From NCBI GenBank assembly GCA_038363925.1, contig JAQQWL010000013.1, positions 1,736,001 through 1,800,000 of the forward strand: 64,000 nt of DNA, in the 5' to 3' direction. The DNA is from Apiospora phragmitis (lineage: Eukaryota > Ascomycota > Sordariomycetes > Amphisphaeriales > Apiosporaceae). Below are positions 9,956-23,100 of the stretch, piece after piece. Numbering within the stretch: the first letter of the stretch is position 1; each line of letters starts with the position of its first letter. A program made the position numbers and the translations under genes. Below the pieces are notes generated by a model. It ran no database searches and was not told where the DNA came from. It worked only from the letters and a program-made list of their open reading frames with translations.

Positions 9956-11806
9956 ATGATGGAAGCCTCTGAGGACATTGAACAACCTGGCAGAGGAACA
10001 GTTGATAGAGCAATGATCGGGAATGAGTCACCAGAGCTTGCCGCCTCGGTGGAGGCAGCAGACACTCCCACTCCCGCCTTTTCAACTTTCAGCAAGTCGC
10101 AGAAGCGGTGGATTATACCCATCGCAGCTTTGGCTGGCTGGTTCTCAACAGCAAGCAGCTTTATATATTTCCCTGCTATACCATTTCTAGCACAGGACCT
10201 GGACGTTTCGGTCCAGAATATCAACCTGACCGTCACGTCATACCTCATTGCATCAGGTGTCTTCCCGTTCATCACCGGCAGTTTGGCGGACATGTATGGT
10301 CGTCGTTTGGCCTTCATCGTGTCACTGGGTGTGTACGCAGCAGTCAACCTGGGTCTAGCCCTGCAACGTTCGTTCCCCATACTATTCGCTTTGAGGATGC
10401 TACAAAGTGCGGCGATATCGGGTAAGGTGCTGGGCTGGACTCGGGATATAATACAGGTCATTAATAGACTACCTTCTGACGATTATGGTAGGAACATTCA
10501 GTATTGCTTACGGAGTTGTCGGCGATCTTACGACGCCCGCGGAAAGGGGAGGATATACTGGAGTCATCTCCGTTTTGTATTAGAATCCAAGCCCCCAATA
10601 GTACGGCTACTCCGCCTAGCGTCGCACCTCTTATCAGCGGCTTGTCGTTGATCCGGTGGACCTGGCCCGCCGTGTTTTGGTTCCTGTTCGCGGCCACGTG
10701 CGTAGCTCTAGCCATCATGGTGTTGTTCATGCCGGAAACGTGCAGACTTATCGTGGGAAACGGCTCCATTGCTCCTTCACGAGCCCGATTACCGCTGTTC
10801 AAGTTACTACTACCTCAAGCCAACCATATCCCAGAGCGACAACAACGTGACTCGCCTCCGGCGGAGAAACGGACTTCATCTTCGTCCAGGCTTACAAACC
10901 CATTTGCTTCTTGGGCGCTTCTCAAGAACAAGGGTACCATCATGGTGGTGCTGTGCTACGCGATATATTACACCATCTGGTCTTGCCTACAGGCCACCCT
11001 CTCCACTGTGTTTGTGGATGTGTACAGCGTATCTGGCCTGGCTGCTGGACTATGTTACATTCCATCTGGGGTGGCCTGTTCTATCGCCTCTTTCATGGCA
11101 GGTAACTATCTCGCTCTTTCTCAGTCTCCATCTGTGTCTTTCTATCGGTACTAAGAGTACTGTGGTACCCACAGGCAAGATCATCGATCGAGACTATGCC
11201 AGAATTGCTTCACAGAGGGGTCTTGGTACCAGTTGTCATACCCACACGCATATTGTCCCTGCCGATTTCCCCATCGAGTACGCGCGCTTTCGGACGAACA
11301 AGCATTTTATCGTAGCTACTGCGCCTTTAATCGTCGCCTACGGCTGGGCACTCCAGACAAGATTGGTAAGTATTGTCATTTCCAATTCCTTTCGATACCC
11401 ATCTCGGACAGCAGTAATAACCCGGATGACCGTCACAGCATATAGCAGTACCACTCATCCTGCGGTTTCTGATAGGTTTCACAAATCAGTCTTTGTTTAC
11501 TGTAAGTGCAATTCTCAGACATATACCTTTGGACACTCGCCAATAATGGTCCTGCCTGCCAAGTCTCTGAACACCCTGTTGGTGGATTATTACCCCGATA
11601 AGTCCGCATCTGCCCAGGCCGCCAACAATCTCGTCACATGCGAGATGGCAGCTGCCGGATTGGCGGTGGTAGATATCATGATCCGGAGGTTAGGCGTCGG
11701 CTGGTGTTTCGTGGTATTCGCAGCTCTCCATGCCGTCACGCTGCCGCTGCTCTGGGTTCTGGAAAAGAAAGGGGTTGCGTGGCGGCCATGCAGCAGCCAG
11801 CGCTGA
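9956..11806 (+). CDS. MFS drug:H+ antiporter, DHA1 (Qdr/Aqr1-like), one frameshift
   Basis: A 12-helix plasma-membrane exporter of the DHA1 group. Exons are 9956-10421, 10492-11101, 11175-11365, 11439-11501 and 11564-11806, all with GT-AG borders. The product is about 523 aa if one surplus base in exon 2 is ignored. Motif A is clear (GSLADMYGRRLAF), TFSIAYGVVGDLTTPAERGGYTGV follows exon junction 1, and the last third has the Qdr/Aqr1-type block LNTLLVDYYPDKSASAQAANNLV. In exon 2 the frame ends at a TAG after GVISVLY near 10578, while homology resumes one frame away (PSVAPLISGLSL, WTWPAVFWFL). Indel and stop are confined to about 10565-10600. The start is the ATG at 9956 because it precedes a typical acidic N-terminus. 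The neighbouring PAL and CoA-transferase suggest export of an aromatic compound, which is inference. Confidence 0.8.
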
Positions 11807-12645
11807 AAAGCAGCACGCCATGTTCCACGCGACAGTTTCTGTCTCCAATTAGATGTATAGCACACTGTATTAGTTTACCGGTAGCCGTCTGGGCGAGGTA
11901 GTCAGACCTTGCTGCCTACCGGAGCCGGTTCCTATTGCTGCTGGTTGTTGGGCTGTTTCTTAACTCCGATGTATGTCCGGCCGGTGCAGTACATGTACGG
12001 AGATAAGCTGGGGTTGCGCTCGCTAAGCGCTGTATCCCTGCCCGCATTGCCTGCAGCACCCAAAACCCCACAACCTTGTTTGCTCGACTCCCGGGCACAG
12101 CCAACCCGCCAAAGATCTAACACCATCACCCTTCAGTTGTTCAACTGCCCAGAGAAAACACACACAAGATATCTTCCTCAGTAGCCATCATGGAAACCAC
12201 CATCAACCTTGAAACGAACATCGATACCCCGATATCTCCATGAATCCAACGTCTCGATGAACTGCTGCAGGACGATCCTGACGGGATTGAGGTACATTTC
12301 AATTGGAGTAATTCAACTGGATAGTATCAATTGCCGCAGCGCCCGCGCCCGTCCCAATTGCATCACAGGTTTAACGTGGACAGCGAACTCGACAGCCATC
12401 TGATTGACCATGAGGAACCAACTCAAGGACCTTGTGCGCCAGCATCTGTGTAAGGTTGAAGTCGTGAATTAATTCATCGAAGCCATTCGCTTGAGATTGC
12501 TGTCTTGTTTGATATGTACCGGCTCTTCGCCAACCAAAGTACATACATACGCAATTTACAATTTTACCGCATATTACACCGTGATGTGGAACGTATTACC
12601 CAAAAGGAAAGAGGTCAGCGAAAAATGGAAAGGCCCTGTGTCCTA
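11807..12645. other. Intergenic with a possible gene fragment
   Basis: The only protein-like piece starts at ATG 12190 (METTINLETNIDTPISP, then a stop), with QRLDELLQDDPDGIE continuing in the same frame and a possible GTACAT donor after it. A second piece, FNVDSELDSHLIDHEEP, follows an AG near 12368. I do not recognise the family. It could be the head of a truncated gene. Confidence 0.35.
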
Positions 12646-14715
12646 CTACTTCACCTCCGAGAGGCACTCCATGACCACCTCGTACAGCTTGCCGGACTTC
12701 ATCGACTCGTAGACCCTAGTGAAGTACATTCCCACACTGGGCGCGTTCGACTCATCTCCGGCCGCGAGGTCCTCCGCGGCCGCCAGCACGTGCGCCTCGT
12801 CCAGGAACGGGACCTGCAGTTCCTTGCGGACAAAATCGTACATCCTCCTCGACGCGCTACCGAGCAGCATAGTCGTGTCGCTGGTCGCATGCATCGCATC
12901 ATCACCCTTCATTTGCAGCAGCTCCATCGCCCGGAGGTCCAGCGCCTGGCACGGCGCAATGAGGTGGGCCACGGCCATCTGCGCCAGCACATCGGCCGCC
13001 GTGAGCGTGTAGCGGGCGCTGACGAGCGCCATGCTGTTGAGGCCCTGGTTGCCCATCTCGGCCGTCATGACGTGGGTACCGACGGGGTTGGCGAGGAAAC
13101 CGAGCTCGCTGACCAGGGCCGCGATCATGATGTCGACGCCCTCGGAAAAGGAAGGAGCGCGCGGGCCCGTCCCGCGGGGCGCACAGGTTGGGCGGCAAGC
13201 CCCGCGACGTTGCCGGGTTGATGAGCTCCGTACACTGCGCGAACAGCATCCGCCCCAGCGCCTGCAGGTCCTGCCGCAGCTTCTCGGTCGCCGAGGTCAC
13301 GGCGCGTGCCTGGAAGTTGCCGCCGTGGTGGATGTGCCCGCCGGGCTCGGAGGTGTCGATCAGAGGGTTGTCCGTCACGCTGTTGAGCTCGATGGTGATC
13401 TGCGAGAAGGACAGTTGGAGGTTCTCAAGCACGGGTTCTATCCATTGCGACGCGGTGCGGATGGAGTAGCGATCTTGGGCCAGCTCGCCGGCGTTCTTGG
13501 TCAAGTGGGACGTGGTCAGCTTCGAGCCGGACAGGAAGGAGTAGATATTCCGTGCGCTGTCAACCTGTCCGGGATGAGGTCGCACTTTAGCTATGAAAGG
13601 ATGGAATGAGTCGATGCTTCCGGTCAATGCCTCAACGCTCATCGCCGTAAGCACCTGGCTGAGCGCGGCGAGGTTCATGGACTCATGCAGGGCAAGAGCA
13701 GCCACCCCGGCAGAGACGGCGGTTTCGTTCACGATGGCGAGGCCCTCTTTCGGGGCGATGGTGATGGGAGAGATAGATGCATTGGTCAAGGCCACGTCGG
13801 CTCGGGTCGGTCTTCGCTCTTCATACTCGCTCGTATTGGTCCGGGATCCTGAGAAGGCCATGGCTGACGGTTTGCCTTGCATCACGGCTCCTACATAGCT
13901 GAGTGGACTCAGGTCACCGGAGGCCGAAATGGAGCCCCACAGCGGAATGCAGGGCACCACATCCTTGTTCAGGAGGTCCACCAGGCAATCGGCCAATATC
14001 ACACGGATTCCAGACGCACCCCCAGCTAAGGAGTTGAGTCGGACCAGCATGGCCGCCCGGGCCCATGACTCCGGCATGCACGTTGCCGTCATCGGGTTGT
14101 CGAGCGGTAAGATAATGTGTGGCGCTCGTCGGCCACGCGATGCTGCCTCCTTCTTTGGCCCATTGATGGTTTCGCTAGGTGCTGCACTTTCACCTTTTGG
14201 CACTACAACTTCATTGGCCCATGACGCTGCCTCGAGTATATGAGATGTTCCAGCCTCAAGGAAGAGGGACTCTCCACCAGACAATGTGTGACGCCGGTTG
14301 ATCAATTTCGCATCACCATCTCCATTGGCCTTGTCATTCTCCTGTAATGCGCCACCTTGATGGCATATATCAGTTCCGATTGGGGAACAAATGTCGCTTT
14401 CTGTATCGCTGGTATCGTTGCCGGTGCCATGGCTGGTCCCAATGTGTCAGCAGACCGCGCATCAGCGCTGCCGCCGAACCCCGTGTTGACGCCGTAAATG
14501 ACATGCCCTTGTCTCAGCTTATCGAGCACAATGTCGCTGCAACGCGCGATAGCCTCGGTCGCCTCTGGGCTCAGCTCGACCTGAGCAAGGTGTCGGGACA
14601 CCGCGACCACATCAGCCACTGAGAGGTCGTGACTGCTAACGGGGATGGCATTGGCATCGTTCATAAGACAACGCCAATGCTCGAGGAACAGCTCAGTGAA
14701 GGTGGTGGAAAACAT
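12646..14715 (-). CDS. Aromatic amino acid ammonia-lyase / aminomutase (PAL/HAL family), one frameshift
   Basis: An MIO-dependent lyase converting L-Phe (or Tyr/His-like substrates) to the arylacrylate plus ammonia. The MIO-forming triad is present in GSISASGDLSPLSYVGA (about 13888-13935). The N-terminal loop with the catalytic Tyr is YGVNTGFGGSADARS, and the central LPLDNPMTATCMPESWARAAM and the NSVTDNPLID block are typical. The start is taken at 14715 (MFSTTFTELF); an in-frame upstream ATG at 14796 exists. A 47-bp intron at 14342-14388 (GTTCCC...CTGAT...ACAG) joins KATF to ENDKANGD in frame, although the donor is weak. Near 13146-13149 (AAAA on the plus strand) the frame changes inside the conserved stretch between DGPARSF and SEGVDIMIAALVSELGF, so one base is surplus in a homopolymer. 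Product about 670 aa. Lyase versus aminomutase cannot be decided by eye. Confidence 0.85.
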
Positions 14716-17281
14716 ATTGGCCTTGTAGATATTTCTGGGGGCTGCTTCAGAATGGAGAAGATCTTTGACTCGTTCGCCCTGGCAGGATTGGCGCAAGTAT
14801 TCACGGAGCTTGCCTTTATAGATGCCCCTCTGGAGCGCTTGGTCGAAGTTGGATTTGCTCGAAAACCCAGCCGGGGAATTACAAGCCTGGTGATTAGAAA
14901 GTGATTGAGACAGGGTTTCATCGCACGTCGAACCTTTTTCCCATCCGCGTGCGTTATCCCTATTGGCTATTACTGGAGGGGCGATCTTACATGGAGGCGA
15001 AGATTATATTCGCTGGATTTGACAAACTCCTTCATACCATGATAAACGCTTCTGCAGCCAGTTCGAGCCAAACAGACGCGCCCTTTTCGACCCGAGTGCC
15101 TGGATAGGGAATCCAGAGCGCTGCCTTACCTTGCGCATGACGCCGCAGGTTTCGAGGTCATTCCCCTTTTCTGCAAATGGCCTTGGCAGTCAGTCATTTA
15201 AGTAAGGGGACGCGGGCTATCTGAGTCTAGATATCGACGTAAGGGATACCATATGGCGGCTCTGGAGCGCGAGTCTTGGCCAGATTTGTGCTACGCCCAC
15301 TATGTCCACTGGAGTCATCCACCTACTGTACGACTCTAAAGCAGCTGTCAAGACCCTGCGTGGCCTGACACAAGTTTTTATGCCGGAAACCTTCGAAAGG
15401 CCCAACGTTATCATATCGAATGGACACCCAAACCTTAAAAACACAGGTTCGCTTTCGTCGTAAAGCTCTAGAATCCTCATCTCATATACAAAACCAACAT
15501 GTTGGAACATCGCCAAACCTAGCAATAGCTTCCGCGATAGCATTTGTAACGGCGTCGGCAGCATGCAAGGATGATGCAAATTTTCATCTGAAGTCATGTA
15601 CTAATTAAGCAATACACGCACCTCGCCAGCTGTTGCCAGAACACAGCAGGTTTGACGCGGTAGAGAGAGAATAGCTGTAACGTTAGCTCCTTGGCAGGCC
15701 TATACTGACTAGTCCAGCCGGGCCCGACGTGCTGCAAGGGACCACCGTTTTCAAACTTTGGCAGGTTCCCCTGGCATGTTAGCAGTTCTTCTAGCCTTTC
15801 CACATGTGGCGATGGAATCTTCAAGCTTACAATATCACAGAACCAAGGAAGGGCAGGGCCAGAACGACCTAAGGGGCTCAGCCATGGGATCGACAAGAAT
15901 AGCATCGACTTCGCAGCTTTCTCGTTCTCCGAATCTCCGTACGCTGGCCAGCTAGCTTCGGGCGTTGGGCTCACCGGTCACAACCAAGGGCTGGTTCTAT
16001 ACAGATTGACCTGCTGAGCAAGACGCCTTGCCTTTGATAAGAGCCGAATGTGGCAAGAAGACCGCTGCTTCTTAGGTAGATTCGGACGGGTTGGACTAGA
16101 AAGGTTTGATCAACATTTTACGAAAACGGGCGGCGTGGATATCTTCGTGCTGCCTACGACGCCTTGATCGGGACAGCCTTTTCTGTTCCACTCGAAAACA
16201 CAACCACCAACCAGAAAGAAAAGCCCCGTGGTACATATCTTCATCGAAGGTGGGAATAGGCACCCGGAATCTGGATTCGCTGCAGTGACGTACATTAAAC
16301 ATGCAGGGACATGTGCACGAACTGTTGCGCCCTGGTGTCCGGCGTTGCCACAGGGATGGCGCCTCCCTGAAAACGACTTTACGGCCGATGGGAAGATCAT
16401 CCAATGGAATGTGGTAAGGGGTTGGGCACGCCGTTAGACCTGTCATCTTTATCTATACGTAACGGACCTTAGTCCACTAGCTCCGAGTGCTCTCCTTACT
16501 ATTCCACCATCCGGTGATGCGAAAGCCTTGGTCAAATTTGGAAAACGTCATCCCTTGGAAGGGACCAGCCCTGGGCGAGATTGGTGGCGACGTCTCGTGG
16601 TTCTATGCTCCGCCGCTAACTGTATGCCTGAAGCCTTCTTGGATGAATCGACTAGCCCGAATGCTGGGCTGAGATCGTGGATGGGGCCAACTTAAGACTG
16701 ACCGACTGTTTATGTCCGTGGACGGTGGATGGTCTGTTGCTTGGAGGAGGTGCGATGCCAAGCTCGCTGACTTATAAGAGGAGAGCGGTGTTATATCCAC
16801 GGAGTACGGAGTCGTCATCTTGTGGTTGCTTTCTTGCTCAGGGGGCAGAAATACCGGAAAGGAGTATTGTATCGGCGGAGTCGGCCGGAAAGAGACCTCT
16901 TGTCCCTGCTCGTTACGCCAAGCCGACGACCTTCTGTTGCTGTACGCTAAAACTCTGCCGGGTTTGATAATAGTGTGGTGGTGCTGTGGGTAGTGGGGGG
17001 CAAGGGGGCTAAGATCGTACCGTTCTTCTGTGTTGGGCCGATTTTGGTATAGCGATGCATTGGTCCACTTTCGGTGGACATGGAACTACACCTTACCCTA
17101 GACCTGCCACATCCCGTGGAGAACTGGTGCGCCTCGAGATGGTTGTTCTGGTGAGGAGATATGAAGAGTTGGATTCTTTCACCATGTAAAATATCCTCCG
17201 TGTCCGAGCATTGTCAGCTTCAGTACCACCATTGGAATATAATTGCCGCTGTTACACGACCATATCAGTCCAGTCTCCTCC
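14716..17281. other. Intergenic, no recognised gene
   Basis: About 2.5 kb between the divergent PAL and CoA-transferase genes. Several frames of 60-126 codons exist on both strands (for example the minus-strand frame 15594-15974) but none shows a family pattern, splice-linked continuation or conserved motif I can name. The last 60 bases are the leader of the CoA-transferase gene. Confidence 0.5.
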
Positions 17282-19517
17282 ATGGCAGCCTCAGGGGTCA
17301 TCGCAGCACGCTATTCCGTACCGAATGAGGCGGACTCGCTCTTTCGCATAGGGGTGCTGGGCAACCCGCTAATCGAGAAAAGTCTGCCGGCTGGTGCTCT
17401 CGAAGCATCGAGGAGCATCCGGTTCGAGGGCAGCGATGAGCCGAGCCTGCCCATCAACTGGCGGCTTGCCGAGAGCATTGTCGCCATCAAGGCCTACGAA
17501 GCCACGGTTATTAATGTGCTCCTCCAGAGGAAGTCTGGGGTGGAGAAGCCCGCCGAGGTCGTCATCAACACGTATGTACCAGCTATGCTCAAATTGAACG
17601 GTGTTTATATACTATGCGAGGGAGCTGAACCTAAGGCTCTATGAAACAGTGACCATTCTCAGCTATTCATCATGTCGACGCTTCTGTGGACTCTAGATCC
17701 TGGCGGCGACAACCTCACCCCTGCGTCCTTCGCGACACCGAGCACACGAAAACTCATGGCAGAGTATTTCCCGGACTGGGATAAGCACCAGATGAATACC
17801 CCTTATCGTGGATCGGTTACCAACATCTACAAGACCAAGGATGATCGGTATTGCCATCTGCATGGTATGTAAATCACAGAAAGCCTCTGCTTATATGGCT
17901 AACTTATACATGTAGGATCAATGAATCCGGGAATCAGTACGTGGAATAGAGCTTCGGGACAGTAAATCTGCACAAATGTTTACCTAAAGCTACTCCTGAA
18001 CCCGTTGAAAGTCTACAGGGGAGCTGTGTTAACATCCGCCATATAGTGCTGGAGGCCTTGGGTCTGCCCCAGAACCAAGACATCACTAAAATGGAAGACG
18101 CTTGGCCTATATTCCAAGGCGTCATAGCCAAATACACAGCCGCCGAGATCGAAGCCCTGGCCCTCGCCAATCGACAGGCGGGAACGACCTGCTGGACCGC
18201 CGAAGAGTATAAATCCAGCGAGCATGGCAAGGTGAATGCCGACACAGGCCTCTTCGAGATCGAGCACCACCCCGATCCAAATCAGCCGCCCGTCTGGTGG
18301 CCCAACCCCCCACACCCCGCGGGACGCAGCCCCTTCCCTCCTCCCTCCCCACCCACCGGCCCCTGGCCGGCCTCAAAGTTGTAGACCTCACGCGCGTCAT
18401 CGCCGGCCCCGCCGTGTCTAGGGGCCTCGCCGAGCTGGGCGCCAGCGTCATGCGCATCACGGCGCCGCACCTGACCGACATGTCCAGCCTGAACCCGGAC
18501 CTGAACCACGGCAAGTGGAACGCGTGTCTGGACCTGCGCACCGAGGCCGGCCGGCGCGCGCTGAGGGACTTGGTCCTGGACGCCGACGTGTTCTTGCAGG
18601 GGTATCGGCCGCGTGTGCTGGACAAATACGGGTTTGGCGAGGGGGACGTGCTGGACATGTGTCGGGAGCGAGGCCGCGGCATCGTGTATTGCGGCGAGAA
18701 CTGCTACGGGTGGCAGGGGCCGTGGATGGGGAGGTCGGGGTGGCAGCAGATCAGTGATGCGGTGGGTTGTTGTTACTACTGTAACCGCAGGTCGGAATGG
18801 TGGTAATTCGTGTTATAATCATCATTGCTGCGGCGTCTCGCACGAGTTCGGCCGCGCGATGGGCAACGATGAGCCGGTGACGCCCGTCTTCCCAATTTCG
18901 GACTACTCGTGAGTATTTGGAAGCAAATATACTCCATTATCCTTCTAAATCCATACTGATATACTGAGAAGCACCGTCTTTTCGGGCGTCATTGGGATTA
19001 TCACCGCCCTGCTAAGACGCGCCGAGGAAGGGGGCTCATACTCCGTCAAGGTAAGTGTTACGGAATTCGCGACCGACCACATGTCCGTCAAAGGCTTCTA
19101 CAACTCCGTTCTCATCAATCGTATTCGCAGATCGCGTTGAACTACTACTCCCAGTGGCTAGTCAACAGCTGCGGAATCTACCCGCCGCCCGTCTGGGCCG
19201 ACCTCTGGCAGCGCAACAGCTCTCCCGTGTTTCGACACTACCACCCCATGCAGTATCTCCTCCCGCGAACACCAGCCATGATCTCGCAGAACAGTGGCCA
19301 CTAGCTGCTCCAGCCGGAGTTCTTTACGCAGTATCACGTCAAGTCGATCGACAGGGATCTACGCATCGTGGCGCCGGTCCTGCGCTACCCCAACGGCGAG
19401 GTGAAACCTGGCTTCGACATTGGCACCCGGACAAATGGCATTGACGAGCCGGTGTGGCCAGACGATTTGGGGGTGGACGTGGTTGAGCAGAGCGGGAAAG
19501 CAAAGACGAGCCTCTAA
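17282..19517 (+). pseudogene. Class III CoA-transferase (CAIB/BAIF family), disrupted
   Basis: Fungal CAIB/BAIF enzymes move CoA between carboxylic acids. Exons run 17282-17571, 17650-17864, 17917-17937 (a 21-bp micro-exon, SMNPGI), 18047 to about 18761, then two further exons to 19517. The pieces give the family order: YSVPNEADSLFRIGVL, PINWRLAESIVAIKAYEA, TDHSQLFIMSTLLWTLDP, PYRGSVTNIYKTKDDR, then RPLAGLKVVDLTRVIAGP, KWNACLDLRTEAGRRAL, GENCYGWQGPW, CCGVSHEFGRAMGNDEPVTP, ALNYYSQWLVNS and the tail GTRTNGIDEPVWPDDL. Lesions: a frame change in the C-rich stretch 18300-18345; no AG at the expected acceptor before CCGVSHEF (about 18825), where the codons require one; and an in-frame TAG at 19302-19304 where QLL-like sequence is expected, a CAG to TAG change of RIP type. 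Together they make a functional product unlikely. Confidence 0.8.
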
Positions 19518-20121
19518 GGTAAGCTGGGCTTGCTCGCAACCGCTCTGTGGATGGCGGATTGGAAGGCTTTACCGACTGCGAGCTGAAGCGGCCCAAGTAA
19601 ATCAGCTCGTTCAAAATGTCTTAAGCTCAAAGTGGCAAGGCACATACGTAAACAGCGGGATCAAAGAAGACGGAGCAAGGCGGAAGACGTACAAGCCTGC
19701 TGCAACTACACGTAGGAACCAGAGAAGGCTTATACTTTTGGTGCATGGCTATATGTAAATCTGAACAGTCTATTGTGATCCTCGATTCGCCTTACAATAC
19801 CAACGGTGTAACAAGACAGGCGTGAAGGCACTGCTGCTATTACGCGTTACACGTGAACCGGAAAAAAATGCAATGATTGAGTAGAACCCATCCCCAAATC
19901 GCTGTGCCAGGCCTTCGGAGCGTAAAATCAATATAAACACAACAGTCAAGTGCACTTCAATATGTGCAAGATCCACAATCCCTTTCCTAATAACGCCATA
20001 CAACAGATATGAAGGCAGGCAGACATCAGGTGACGGTGGTGCCTGGGCCAAGTATCAAAATATAAAATGAAAAATGAAATCAAATACCCTTTCCGGGTCG
20101 GTCACTTGCTCACTCCCGGTC
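19518..20121. other. Intergenic between convergent genes
   Basis: This is the 3' flank of the CoA-transferase pseudogene and of the RING ligase gene. No gene is seen. Confidence 0.55.
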
Positions 20122-23100
20122 TCAAGGTACGTAGATCCTCGAGAAGCTGATGACATCCCGCCGGCAACAGACACACTTGTCAAAGTTGTTCATAGCTAAC
20201 GAGACACGGCATTCGTCGCAGAGGCTGAGACAGCGGCAAGGCCAGACGATGACGGTGCGGGGCGCGCTGTGACAGACGACGCACTGGGGCCCATTGTCGC
20301 CCAGCCCGGCCCACGAGCCCGTGTTCTCGAAGCCTTGGTCAAGCTGCGGCTGTTGGCCTGCTTGAGAAGAGGACCCCTGTGAGCGCCGCGAGATGATAAG
20401 CTGCTCAAGTAGTTCGGCCTCCTCATCGGGCGTTAGCTTCTGGTTCGTCCGTCGAGCGCCCGGAGTAGACGTCAGTAAGCGAGTGCGTGCCGAGGCCTGC
20501 TGGCGGGCATATTGCGAACGCGTCATGATCCGGTCGCTGCTCAGGTGCGCAGCGAGGGTATGTGCTTCTTGCCGATCCTCAGGAGATTGCGGATGCAGGA
20601 GTCGGGCCAATTGATCTACGGGGGAGGGGCTGGTCGAACGGTGTCGACTCGCGAGAGGCGAACGGTGACGTCTGCGTTGGTGTGCGCTGACCATCATCCA
20701 GTTCGTCGGCTTCATCCTCCCAAGGATCCCGGTCTTCGTCATGGTCCACCTCGCTTCCAGCAACGCTGTAAATCATGCTAGTCGTATCCCAGTCGTCGGC
20801 ATCCTCTGCGGGCTCCCATTCCCCACTCGTATCTGCCGAGCCCCAGAGTTCGCCAAAGGTCCACGAGGTGTATAGATGCTTATCTATATCTCTTTCCGGA
20901 ATGTTGGCCGTCTCCGGTGCCATCTTCAGTCGCCGACGGACTGCTGCTTCAACGTCGACTCGTTCGTCATTACGGAGAGCCGAGGATCCGCTTCGACCGC
21001 TAGCACGGGCATATGTGCTCGCATCTCCAGACGGTCTCTCGTCCTTCTTTCCTGTGCTGTGGAGGCGAGTTAACCAGACCAGCAGACCAGGCTGAGTTGT
21101 GATGCCAACTCGAGCCAGCGCTTTGAGTGCAATCAATGCCATCCAGCGCAAGACCAAACGCCAAATATTCATCAGAAACTCCAATGCCAATAGCCACCGT
21201 GAGCTACGTTCGGCTGCACCAACACCATCTCTCGCCCGCTTGTCTCCCACTTTGGACTTGGGCAACTTCTGCGCTGCTCTTTCTCTCGCATACCCACTCG
21301 ATGCACCAATCTCGTTGTCTTTGATGGGGACAAGGCTGATTGTGCCTCCCAAGTCATACGGCGTATCACCCATATTTGGGCCTGTCCACTGCATCCGTAA
21401 CTTTTCCAGCTCCCTGAACCTTTGTTCCTCTAACCACGTGTGCTGCTTCAAGGTGACTCCGCGGTCTTCGTTTAGATAGACTGCTTCGCTGGCCATTGTG
21501 ATGATACTGAAACCTGTTCGGAGAAGAGCAGTGTAGAAGTCCATCTCCCAAGATATACGGACGTCGGAGAACGAGATGTTGGCTTGCATGTTATTGTGGG
21601 CATTCGCCAGCCGTTGACGGAAGGATAACCGCTCTGCGCCTTCGGTCCCAGCTGGCGGTGCGAGGGCCGAAAGAGTAAGGGCCAGCCCGTATATGATCGA
21701 GCACATCATTATGCCCACGAATACCAGCACGTGAGGGATGAAGCCAATAATGCAGACCGTGGGGAATCTGAAGAGCCCCATGCTAGCGGGGTCATCGAAG
21801 GAGAAGCGGTAGACCTCTATCACAATACTTGTCATAAAGCCAAGCGCCCTGCATACCGGATTAGTTACATCTGACGAAAGATCGATCATATAGGGCAGTG
21901 AGAGACATGGACGTAATATCAAGCGCGTGACGGCCAAGAGCCACTATTCGGATAAATAACAAACAGGGGAAGACTTACCAGAACCCAGTACTAATGAGAC
22001 GGAACTTGCCCTGGAGGTTGAAGACGCCCAGTACATGGCTTGTGACATGACCCATGGAGGACAAGAAAGCCACAAAGAGCACTTCAGGGGCAGTATTGAC
22101 TCGTCTCATAATCATCGACCTGGAAATCGCAATGTTCGGACCAGAACTTTGCTGGAAAGTGACGTTTGAAGAAGTCATGCCCCCGAAGAGCCCCCAACCT
22201 AGTTGATTGCTGATGGCAGCATCAGCCTCTGCGAATGCCAACGAATGCTCAAAAAGGGTCATGCCCGTCTCAACAGCAACTGCTCTCCCTTGTACGGCGC
22301 ACGATATCATTTCCACAAAATGGCTAAGACAGAGAGTGCCGAAGAGAGGCCATAGCAGCGGCAGAGACCCTTGTAATTCCGCCGGGTAGACGGACTCGGT
22401 CTTGGGAACCATGTTGACAGCCCGGCAGGAGTCTATGTCGGCCGCACCGAGCAGCAGTGTGGAGCTGACGGTGTGAAGGTATCCTCCGGCATATGCAAAC
22501 ATGAGATCTGAGCTCTTGGTACTATTGCCCCAACGCAGTTCGGCAAAGTCGGGGGAGGTCTGGCATTGTATCGACTGTAGAAGATCTTTCGCTTGGTAGA
22601 GGAATAGGGCGATCGGTAGGAATCGGAGCAGTAGACGTATCGGCCACTGTAGGCGCAATCGGCGTCGTGAGGCTGCGAAGATGTGCGTTCGGTTGAGGAC
22701 GATGGCCATGGCAACGCAGCAGAGCGCCCATTTGCTCGTCATGTAGCTGATGATGCTGCCCAGGCCCTTCGTACTCTCGGCACTGAAGCGCGAGGCAAAA
22801 GCCGCGGGGTCCTGGTGCATTTCCTCGTCCATGACCGCACCGGCGGCAGATGAAGCGGCCGCGGCGGCCTCGTGTAACGTGGACGACGCCATGGCCTGGA
22901 TGGTCTCGGTGGCACCGTGGAAGTAATTGGCGGCTACTGTCGCATCAGGGATCATTTGCTGGCCGAACGTTGCGTAGCCGCCGTCGACTCCAGGGGCGGC
23001 GTCATGGAAGGGGATGATGGAGCCGAGCTTAGTGAGCATGCGAGGTCCCGCTAGCAGCAGGTCTTCGAAGGACGGGGCATAGCGTGTAATGTTGAGGTGC

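Noticed and set aside
12190..12480. Short gene downstream of the PAL-type lyase (METTINLETNIDTPISP...)
   Set aside because: The frame stops after 17 codons and the continuing pieces need unsupported introns; noted only as a possible fragment.
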